64,000 nucleotides of DNA, from NCBI RefSeq assembly GCF_004801405.1, contig NZ_SSOB01000002.1, positions 1 to 64,000 on the forward strand, in the 5' to 3' direction. Shown one piece after another: positions 58,601 to 64,000 of this stretch. Made by a program: the position numbers and the translations under genes. Positions within the stretch are counted from its first letter, which is position 1. Each line of letters begins with the position of its first letter. This DNA is from Cohnella fermenti. Lineage in GTDB: Bacteria > Bacillota > Bacilli > Paenibacillales > Paenibacillaceae. The notes beneath the pieces were generated by a model. The model worked only from the letters and a program-made list of their open reading frames with translations. It searched no databases and was not told where the DNA came from.

Positions 58601-59763
58601 TCCTCGGAGCCCGCGCGCCCGGAGGAATTATCCCCGTCGTGCGCAACGACGAAGAACTGCTTCTGCGAGACGAGCCCTTCGAACGGCTTCAGCGCGGTTG
58701 CCGTCGTCGAGCCCTGATAGCCCTCCTCCCACGATTCCGCTTGCGCAACCGGAATGCCGACGACGCGGCTCTCCTCGCCGGAGGCCGGGTCAACGTAACG
58801 GACCCAGTGCGGCGTCGAAGCGAACGGATACTTGTTGTACACGACCTGCTGCTCGTTGAACATCTGCTGCGACACCCAACTGCCGGCCGTGCTCGCATTC
58901 TGCAGATCGGCGCGGTTCGGCGGCGAGACCATCGTGTCCTTGCCCGGATCGTTCAGCAGCGGATAGTCCGTCAGCGTCCGGGAGAAGTGGTTGTTGCCGA
59001 TGACGGACCACTCGATGCCCAGCTTGTCGAGCACCGGAATGATCCGCTCCGAGAAGCCGAGCTCCGTCGGGAAGTAGCCCTCGGAGGATGTGAACGAGTC
59101 GCCCAGGAAGTAAGATTGCGCCAGCGTCGCATTCTGATAGATCAGATCCTTGAGCAAATAATCGTTGCCCGTCAGCGGTCCCATCGAGTGGTGGCCGGAG
59201 AAGTGGATCAAGTCGAGCGTCCGGTTGCCGTTCGGGGTCTTGAGGGTGTTGTAGGCGTTGCGCCAAGGCTGCCACCAGTTGACATCGCTGTAACCGCTTA
59301 CGTTGTTCGTCGTCATAAAGCTGTTCACGTTATTGATGACAGCGCCGGACATCGTCACCTGCATCTGCGCGCTCGGGTAGTTCTGGTTCAGCGTCTCGGC
59401 CACCTGCCACGGCCAGTACAGATAGGCGCCGGTCTTGGCGTGATGCGTGTAGTAGGACACCAGATCGTCATGAGGAAGCGCGCTGCCGTTCGACGGGTTG
59501 AAGTACGTGTAGCCCGCGGGCGGGTTGTTCTTCAGATCGATCACCTGGCCGTCGTACATATAGCGAATCTGCGAGCCGACAGCCGACGAGGCGTATGTGG
59601 ACGTATCGTAATAAGGCCAGAAATTCGGCATGTGGTTGTGGTACACGTGAGTCGCCGAGATCTCGGCCTGCGCCGTGCCGACGCCGGACGCGAGCGCTCC
59701 GGACGCGAAGACCGCGACGGATGCGAGCAGGGCCAAGGCCCTCGTCTTCCAGTTTCTCAACAT
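55612..59763 (-). CDS. Secreted GH119-type alpha-amylase with FN3, CBM25 and CBM20 modules
   Basis: 1383 residues. Signal peptide 1-33. A large catalytic region (about 34-800) includes THVYHNHMPNFWPYYD, LIHFSGHHSMGPLTGNDYLL and VVAHDGDNSSGRAGSEETW. Its content and modular layout match GH119 amylases (IgtZ-type, distant relatives of GH57), and the catalytic residues cannot be fixed by eye. Then FN3 (about 812-900), FN3 (903-990), CBM25 (994-1075, YYKRGYATPYIHYRPAGGTW), FN3 (1090-1178), CBM25 (1183-1267, nearly duplicated) and a starch-binding CBM20 (1282-1383, LYVSGTFNSWNPAD). Secreted degradation of starch is the likely role. MalR-like operators lie about 145 bp upstream of its start. Confidence 0.88.
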   Translation of the reverse strand: MLRNWKTRALALLASVAVFASGALASGVGTAQAEISATHVYHNHMPNFWPYYDTSTYASSAVGSQIRYMYDGQVIDLKNNPPAGYTYFNPSNGSALPHDDLVSYYTHHAKTGAYLYWPWQVAETLNQNYPSAQMQVTMSGAVINNVNSFMTTNNVSGYSDVNWWQPWRNAYNTLKTPNGNRTLDLIHFSGHHSMGPLTGNDYLLKDLIYQNATLAQSYFLGDSFTSSEGYFPTELGFSERIIPVLDKLGIEWSVIGNNHFSRTLTDYPLLNDPGKDTMVSPPNRADLQNASTAGSWVSQQMFNEQQVVYNKYPFASTPHWVRYVDPASGEESRVVGIPVAQAESWEEGYQGSTTATALKPFEGLVSQKQFFVVAHDGDNSSGRAGSEETWRNAGNVTYADSGVKGEGISEYLLQNTPAASDVVHVQDGSWIDTRDSSSDPTWYHWHLPFGIWKGQFSDFNNATGLNLSPKQNLSGAEEGMTVSFEYGYHYLERNFALLQAAENYAKTAEQIWLDDHPNYWQPTTALDNQVTYAGNQLNPWMISYPVKGDAANDYQGGANPAELGWYFLLPAMDSGFGYYDENVDDSVKPTLSFNNSLFFTKPYVAQNISKDETGPSVWWPQRYPYNPGSANVSKAEGWTLQHYDNTFGIYTYAYDVSGLTDIKVKVRTHAAKTLDANDNTFRVYEPAVLQTQGVSGIDPAKVSEWTAYPMNKRDLQQDINGVDWQASSKAMLEVVPAQEIGDLYYTYLNQYRDQLVDYYIEAVDAAGNVTKSDIQTVYVGAGTYSQDAAGKIVEDVNGTIQGTHPFLVIDEEAPTVPANLSAANVTDRSVALTWSVSSDNVGVASYDVYRDGAPVGFSTTTSFVDTGLQASTAYTYSVKAKDSAGNASAASTALSVTTQAPDTIAPSAPTNLRAEAKTASSITLAWDAATDNYGVEQYEIYRNGVQVGTSASTSFADGNLLPSTTYVYTVKAADAAGNVSALSEEASIATEAGNVVTVYYKRGYATPYIHYRPAGGTWTTVPGVAMPQSEVTGYNVMTINIGTATALEAVFNNGSGTWDNNGGQNYMFQQGVWTYDAGTITAGAPTGTPVDTTPPSAPTYVAAASTASTTATVSWLASTDNVGVTGYKVYRDGTQIGTTTATSYTDSGLAANTTYSYTVRATDAAGNLSDASAAATVTTPAAVTYSATIYYKRGYATPYIHYAPTGGTWTTAPGIAMTASTDYPGYSVYTADLGTATSMQAVFNNGSGTWDNNGGQNYTFQQGTWTYDNGTITAGAPVVQPQSLTLQVSVPSTTTTSDTLYVSGTFNSWNPADPAYQLTRNSDGTYSIAFAPDAGTTIQFKITRGSWATVEAAASGADIANRSYTVQSGSQSLSITVAKWKDK

Positions 59764-59906
59764 TAATCATTCGAACTCCCTTCGTCTGTGTAGTGGGACA
59801 CTGCAACCTCTCGGAAAATAAACCAACCTCCTCCAACAGCAAAAGTGGTGTACCCGACATCCGCTCGCTCGAGCGAATCGCTTGTTCCGGCTAGCGGGCG
59901 ATGTGT

Positions 59907-59930
59907 GCAAACGATTGTGCAAACGTTTGC
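59907..59930. promoter_or_regulatory. Tandem LacI-family (MalR-like) operators of the amylase gene
   Basis: A perfect palindrome GCAAACGTTTGC (59919-59930) is directly preceded by the imperfect copy GCAAACGATTGT (59907-59918). GCAAACGTTTGC is the core typical of maltose/maltodextrin regulators of the LacI family in Firmicutes. The regulator itself is not encoded nearby. Confidence 0.7.
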
Positions 59931-60107
59931 GCAAATGTGACAAAAAAACCGCGCCGCCAATTGAACAATACAGGTCTTGCGATTGCCGTCTTGGAGCTCG
60001 CCGATTCCTCCCCTCGACCCTTTAACTTTATGTCAAAATTATGAATTTGTACATAGGATTGGGGCGGTATTCCTATCTTTTTCGTCCCGCTTCTGCGGAC
60101 ATGCGAA

Positions 60108-60140
60108 GCGCCCCGAATCCCTGGCCGGAATCCGGAGCGC
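60108..60140 (-). terminator. Terminator-like hairpin after ychF
   Basis: 14 paired positions (three G-T) between 60108-60121 and 60127-60140 with a 5-nt loop, 20 bp beyond the ychF stop. No T run. Confidence 0.6.
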
Positions 60141-60160
60141 CCTGTTCGCTTCTTGGCTTC

Positions 60161-61261
60161 TTATACGTTAAACCGGAAGTGCATCACATCGCCGTCGTTC
60201 ACAACATATTCCTTGCCTTCGAGACGAAGCTGCCCCTTCTCCTTGGCCGCATTCATCGAACCGGCGTTCACCAGGTCGTCGTAGGACACGACTTCCGCGC
60301 GGATGAAGCCCCGCTCGAAGTCGGTGTGAATCACGCCGGCCGCCTGCGGCGCCTTCATGCCCTTGCGGATCGTCCAGGCGCGGACTTCCTGCACGCCGGC
60401 GGTGAAGTACGTGTACAGACCGAGCAGCTTGTATGCCGCGCGGATCAGACGGTCCAGGCCGGACTCGCTGAGGCCGAGCTCCTCCAGGAACATCTCCCGG
60501 TCTTCGCCCTCCAGCTCGGCGATCTCGGACTCCACCTTCGCGCTGATCGGCACGACTTCGGAGCCCTCCGCCGCCGCGAACTTGCGCACGCGCTCGACGT
60601 ACTCGTTCGAGTCGGAGTTCGCCGCCTCGCTCTCGTGAACGTTGGCCGCGTACAGAACCGGCTTGATCGTCAGCAGGTGAAGATCGCGCACGATCAGCTT
60701 CTCCTCGTCGGACAGCTCGACGCTGCGGGCGGGCTTCTCGTCGTGCAGCGCCTTGTGGATGCGCTCCAGAACTTCGACTTCCGCCGCATACTTCTTGTCG
60801 CCGCCCTTCATATTCTTGCGCGAGCGGTCCATCCGCTTCTCGACCGAATCGATGTCGGCAAGAATAAGCTCCAGGTTGATGACCTCGATGTCGTTGATCG
60901 GGTCGATCTTGCCGGAGACGTGCGTGATGTTCTCGTCGACGAAGCAGCGGACGACGTGAACGATCGCATCCACCTCGCGGATGTTGGCGAGGAACTTGTT
61001 GCCGAGACCTTCGCCCCGGCTGGCTCCCTTCACGAGGCCGGCGATGTCGACGAACTCGAACGCGGTCGGCACGATCCGGTTCGGCGTGACGATGTCGGCG
61101 AGCTTCTTGAGGCGCTCGTCCGGCACCTCGACGACGCCGACGTTCGGGTCGATCGTGCAGAACGGATAGTTGGCCGATTCCGCTCCGGCTTGCGTGATGG
61201 CGTTAAATAAAGTCGACTTGCCGACGTTGGGCAATCCGACGATTCCACAGGACAGTGGCAT
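60161..61261 (-). CDS. ychF: Redox-regulated ATPase YchF (Obg-related)
   Basis: 366 residues from the ATG at 61261 with AGGAGTG upstream. P-loop [13 protein letters not shown] and a C-terminal TGS domain ([16 protein letters not shown]...). Translation-associated P-loop protein that prefers ATP over GTP, with links to ribosome function and oxidative stress. Monocistronic here. Confidence 0.96.
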   Translation of the reverse strand: MPLSCGIVGLPNVGKSTLFNAITQAGAESANYPFCTIDPNVGVVEVPDERLKKLADIVTPNRIVPTAFEFVDIAGLVKGASRGEGLGNKFLANIREVDAIVHVVRCFVDENITHVSGKIDPINDIEVINLELILADIDSVEKRMDRSRKNMKGGDKKYAAEVEVLERIHKALHDEKPARSVELSDEEKLIVRDLHLLTIKPVLYAANVHESEAANSDSNEYVERVRKFAAAEGSEVVPISAKVESEIAELEGEDREMFLEELGLSESGLDRLIRAAYKLLGLYTYFTAGVQEVRAWTIRKGMKAPQAAGVIHTDFERGFIRAEVVSYDDLVNAGSMNAAKEKGQLRLEGKEYVVNDGDVMHFRFNV

Positions 61262-61466
61262 TGGGTACACTCCTGACTTAAGCGCGACCGCTGCCTGGGC
61301 GTGAGGAACGCCCGCGATCGTTCGCCTCTTCAATTCTCAGGTCATTATACCGGAATCGGCGCTCCCTCGTCTACTTCGCCTGTTTCGGATAACTCAAGCT
61401 CCCGCAGCGAACAATGATAACGACACACTATCCCGCCATTCGGCCCAAGAAGGAGCGCGATCCCCT

Positions 61467-61610
61467 ATGGAGAATCAGAAGCACGCCGGCAACTACAAAG
61501 GCACCGCCAACATGAAGGCGAAGAACCAGGACATGGCCTTCGTGAACGACACGATCGACCGCGCCAAGTCCGCCACCCCGCTTAATCGCCCGGGCAAGCG
61601 CTCCGACTAA
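61467..61610 (+). CDS. Small basic protein of unknown function (47 aa)
   Basis: ATG at 61467 with AAGGAGCG 11 nt upstream; stop TAA at 61608-61610. The product is polar and basic: MENQKHAGNYKGTANMK, then AKNQDMAFVNDTIDRAKSAT and PLNRPGKRSD. It has no hydrophobic helix. Composition (Asn, Lys, Ala, Gln rich) recalls small spore or cytosolic proteins of Paenibacillaceae, but I recognise no family. The GCGCTCCGACTAAG end of the gene is echoed several times downstream to 61675 as degenerate repeats. Confidence 0.7.
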   Translation: MENQKHAGNYKGTANMKAKNQDMAFVNDTIDRAKSATPLNRPGKRSD

Positions 61611-62120
61611 GCGCCTGGCTAAGCGCTAGGACTGAACGCTCCGACTGAATGCTCTGACCAAACGCTCCGACTTACCATTCAAGAACTTTCGGCTAACCGT
61701 CCGGGGTACTTTTTTCCTCTAACCGTCCGAGCATCGTTCCGACTCCCCGCCCCCCTTTGTCTTCGCGCGGCGATAGCGCAAGGGCAACAAGGGGCGTTTT
61801 TTTGTATTTGCCCTTGGGATACCGCGCGCCAAAGTCGTGAACGTATCCCCCTTCTGGCCGCTTATGCCTCTTCTCCCGCCCGCTCAGGAACCTCCCTTTA
61901 CGGCTCACGACCTTCGTGCACCAACCTACCGCCGACCACCGACCTATCGCCAACCGATCACCGACCACCGATCATCGACCATCGATCATCGACCAACGCC
62001 GTGCCCCGACCGCCGCCGGGTGTTCCCGGTGCATTCCCATCCTGAACGAGTGGGAGAAGAGGCATAATGCCCGCAGAGAGGGATGCGGCGTTGGAAGAGG
62101 GGATGTGCGCTAGAGCGCTG
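61611..62120. other. Low-complexity non-coding region
   Basis: No gene recognised. It holds degenerate CGCTCCGACTGAA repeats (61611-61675), a 9-bp hairpin CAAGGGCAA/TTGCCCTTG at 61779-61816 whose loop contains TTTTTTT (possible terminator), and GATCATCGACCACCGA-type repeats at about 61930-61995. Confidence 0.6.
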
Positions 62121-62260
62121 GAAGAGGAGATGCGACGCTAGAGGAGAGAATATGACGCTGGTGGACGAGATGTGGCGCTAGAGGAGGGGATATGGCGCAG
62201 GAGGACGAGATATGTCTCTGGAGGAGAGGATGCGACGTTGGAGGACGGGATGTCTTGCTG
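62121..62260 (+). repeat. Purine-rich 20-bp tandem repeat, seven exact-length units
   Basis: Seven consecutive 20-bp units (62121, 62141, 62161, 62181, 62201, 62221, 62241) follow the pattern AGAGGAGGGGATATGGCGCT. Each unit contains a ribosome-site-like GGAG followed by ATG. Degenerate units precede it from about 62078. No open frame uses it consistently because stop codons occur. Confidence 0.9.
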
Positions 62261-62307
62261 GATAGCAAGCGGTGCGCTCCCCTCCGACCGCCGCAGTGCC
62301 GACTCCT

Positions 62308-62365
62308 CCTCCTCCTTCTCCTCCTTCCCCTCCTTCTACTCCTCCCTTCTCGCTTCTTTTCCGCG
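62308..62365 (+). repeat. Polypyrimidine tract (CTCCTCCTTC-rich)
   Basis: Almost unbroken C/T over about 55 bp, complementary in composition to the preceding purine repeat. The two could pair into a long imperfect hairpin, or the tract could form H-DNA. Confidence 0.85.
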
Positions 62366-62396
62366 ATTTTTTTCGCCAATGATTTTTTCGCCAATA

Positions 62397-62422
62397 GGGA
62401 ACCTTTCCCACTTTTATTCGTC
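62397..62422 (+). promoter_or_regulatory. ECF-type promoter of the sigma factor gene
   Basis: GGGAAC (62397-62402), 16-bp spacer and CGTC (62419-62422). The AAC/CGTC pairing with this spacing is typical for ECF sigma factors and lies about 20 bp before the start codon, suggesting autoregulation. Confidence 0.65.
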
Positions 62423-62443
62423 CCATTATCGAGGTGAACAGAG

Positions 62444-63004
62444 TTGGAGTTCGACTATCTGAAGCATATGACCGATGGGCTTGACCGCAACGCAGCGCTG
62501 GACGAGCTCATGCTCGCCTACGGGAAGGACGTATGGAACTACGCCTTCTTCCTGACCTGCCGGCGCGAAGCGGCCGAGGATATCGCCCAGGATGTGTTCG
62601 TCAAGGCTTATCAGAGCCTGCATACGTATCGCGGGGAAGCCCCGATCAAGCCGTGGCTGCTCTCCATCACGAGGAACGCCGCACTCGACTACCTGCGCTC
62701 TTCCTGGGTGCGCAAGGTTCGCTTCCTCGCCCACGAAGTCCGCCGGACTTCGCACCACCCTTCCGCCGAGAACGAATGGCTCCGCCGGGAGGAGCACCGC
62801 GCGATCTGGGACGTTGTCCTGGGGCTTCCGCGCAAGCTCCGCGAGGCGCTGTTGCTGTTCGCCCATCACCAGTTGTCCATTCGGGAGATCTCGGCGCTGC
62901 TCGAGGTGTCCGAGGGAACCGTGAAGTCGCGGCTGTTCCGGGCGCGGGAGTCCGTGAACCGGACCCTGCGGTCGTCAGGCCAAGAGAGGAGCGAGCTGTC
63001 ATGA
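62444..63004 (+). CDS. ECF-type RNA polymerase sigma factor, TTG start
   Basis: 186 residues from a TTG with AGGTGA upstream. Sigma region 2 (DELMLAYGKDVWNYAFFLTC, ...EDIAQDVFVKAYQSLHTYRG) and region 4 (LSIREISALLEVSEGTVKSR with LFRARESVNRTL) flank a short linker. No N-terminal or C-terminal extra domain. An ECF promoter lies just upstream. The stop overlaps the next ATG (ATGA), so sigma factor and its presumed anti-sigma factor are translated together. Confidence 0.92.
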   Translation: MEFDYLKHMTDGLDRNAALDELMLAYGKDVWNYAFFLTCRREAAEDIAQDVFVKAYQSLHTYRGEAPIKPWLLSITRNAALDYLRSSWVRKVRFLAHEVRRTSHHPSAENEWLRREEHRAIWDVVLGLPRKLREALLLFAHHQLSIREISALLEVSEGTVKSRLFRARESVNRTLRSSGQERSELS

Positions 63005-64000
63005 AGCGTCGGGAGCACGATTGGGAGAGCCGCCTGGACGAGCTTCCGCTTGGCACGGGGGGCTTCTCGATGGGAACGATACAGCGAGTGAAGGAGAGAA
63101 TCGCGGTGGAGGAGAGAAGGCAAGGCAAGAGATGGATTCCGCTGGCGGCCGCGGCGCTGATCGCCGTTGCGCTGGCAACCGTTCTGCTGCGGACGGAGCT
63201 GGGAGATCGCCTGTCCGCTTCGCTAAGGAAGGACGAGAAGGAGAACAAGCCCGTTATCAGCGAGACGGAGACGACGGCGCTTCGCATCGGGTACCCGTCC
63301 GGAGGCGACGCCTTCATGCAGAAGTACGGCGCTCCCTTCACGATCCGGCACCCTATGGTGCGGTTCCAGTATGCGGAAGACATTCCGCAGGCGGGAAGCT
63401 TGACGGACTACAAGACCTGGTTGGCGGAAAACAACGTCGACCTCATCCAGATCCCGCTCGGCTACGTCGGCGAGCTGGCTTCGGAGGGGCTGCTGGCGGA
63501 TCTGGATACGTTGCTTCTGCGTGACGGCGCGCTGGAGACGAGCCTCTTCGCCCCCGTTCGGGAGACGATTCGCGAGGCGGGTGCCGGGAAGCTGTACGGG
63601 CTGACCGACACGTTCTCGACGTATGGGCTGTATTACAACCGCGAGCTGTTCGCCGAGCGGGGAATTCCCGTGCCGGAAGGAACGCTCACCTGGGCCGAGA
63701 CGACGGCTCTTGCCGCCAAGTTCGTCGGCATGGAGAAGAACGGGGAGCCGGTCTACGGCCTCGGCTTCGGCTACCGTTCCGGGCTGGCCCGGAACGTGAC
63801 AATGGTCGGGCGGAGCCTTGGGCTGGGAACGAATGCGCCGGACGCTCCCCGATCCTTGCTCGGCTCCGAGGCGTGGACCGGCTTGTGGACGTCGTTCCTT
63901 CAGGCCTATCGCGACGGCTGGATCGCGGAAGGGGGCACGCTGGAGAACGGCCAAAGCTACGCGATGAAGGAGCTCTACAAGCTGGACCCGTTCCTGAACG
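63001..64000 (+). CDS. Membrane protein with short cytoplasmic anti-sigma-like segment and extracellular solute-binding domain (3' end outside window)
   Basis: At least 333 residues, open to the window edge. A 43-residue basic cytoplasmic N-terminus (MKRREHDWESRLDELPLG, FSMGTIQRVKERIAVEERR) is followed by one transmembrane helix (about 44-62, WIPLAAAALIAVALATVLL), a charged stalk and then a family 1 extracellular solute-binding fold from about residue 90: LRIGYPSGGDAFMQKY, IPLGYVGELASEGLLADLDTLL, KLYGLTDTFSTYGLYYNREL and GTLTWAETTALAAKF. There is no lipobox. Topology and coupling to the ECF gene point to an anti-sigma factor whose outside part is an ABC-type receptor. No zinc-binding HxxxCxxC anti-sigma motif is visible in the N-terminus. 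The direct sensor role is inference. Confidence 0.85.
   Translation, partial: MKRREHDWESRLDELPLGTGGFSMGTIQRVKERIAVEERRQGKRWIPLAAAALIAVALATVLLRTELGDRLSASLRKDEKENKPVISETETTALRIGYPSGGDAFMQKYGAPFTIRHPMVRFQYAEDIPQAGSLTDYKTWLAENNVDLIQIPLGYVGELASEGLLADLDTLLLRDGALETSLFAPVRETIREAGAGKLYGLTDTFSTYGLYYNRELFAERGIPVPEGTLTWAETTALAAKFVGMEKNGEPVYGLGFGYRSGLARNVTMVGRSLGLGTNAPDAPRSLLGSEAWTGLWTSFLQAYRDGWIAEGGTLENGQSYAMKELYKLDPFLN

Noticed and set aside
55903..59766. 1287-aa plus-strand frame
   Set aside because: Antisense shadow of the amylase gene, Arg/Val/His-rich with no domain; explained by GC-rich codon bias.
62110..62426. Arg/Lys-rich minus-strand frames
   Set aside because: Artefact of the purine repeat and polypyrimidine tract.

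Overview
The window looks like a chromosomal segment of a GC-rich, endospore-forming member of the Paenibacillaceae (Paenibacillus or Cohnella-like). This is an inference. The supporting points are Bacillus-type gene order (prfA-prmC-spoIIR-ywlC-mntP-ywlE-rpiB-ywlG-glyA and upp-mnaA-atp), strong AGGAGG-type ribosome binding sites with frequent TTG and GTG starts, a SpoIIR sporulation gene, a YpdA-type bacillithiol disulfide reductase, and many secreted proteins with FecR, NHL, copper-amine-oxidase-stalk, CBM25 and CBM20 modules. No rRNA, tRNA, phage or transposase gene was recognised.

Layout. 0-4.3 kb: two minus-strand secreted proteins, a FecR/coiled-coil/cadherin-like/tandem-repeat surface protein cut by the window edge and an NHL propeller protein. 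4.6-7 kb: a 51-52 bp repeat array, dps and ypdA. 7-14.3 kb: the complete F1Fo ATP synthase operon atpZ-I-B-E-F-H-A-G-D-C with a good sigma-A promoter. 14.6-16.4 kb: mnaA and upp. 16.7-39.6 kb: a plus-strand catabolic block made of a membrane-anchored AraC sensor, an LplA/B/C-type ABC importer, a four-gene oligosaccharide cluster (isomerase, unknown protein, alpha-toroid protein, GH105), the inositol operon iolD-E-C-A-G-B with a LacI regulator, and a small Sm-like protein. 40-42.3 kb: pspA with a sigma-W-type promoter, and a KamA-family protein without radical-SAM cysteines behind a c-di-AMP riboswitch. 42.8-54 kb: glyA, ywlG and rpiB under a ZTP riboswitch, then ywlE, mntP, ywlC, spoIIR, an MFS/TetR pair, prmC and prfA. 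54.3-61.3 kb: a secreted propeller protein, a GH119-type multidomain alpha-amylase with LacI-type operators, and ychF. 61.5-64 kb: a 47-aa protein, an unusual repeat region, and an ECF sigma factor translationally coupled to a membrane protein whose outside part is an ABC solute-binding domain.

How it fits together. The ancestral housekeeping chain glyA-upp-atp appears split by about 26 kb of carbohydrate catabolism (16.5-42.8 kb). Folate and one-carbon status (ZTP) and c-di-AMP are sensed by RNA leaders. Sugars are sensed by AraC and LacI regulators, and perhaps by the ECF/solute-binding pair.

The most unusual signals are six intergenic arrays of short hairpin cores, all with the same 51-52 bp period; the sigma factor paired with a putative solute-binding anti-sigma factor; the cysteine-less KamA homologue under a c-di-AMP riboswitch; and low-complexity insertions inside conserved enzymes.
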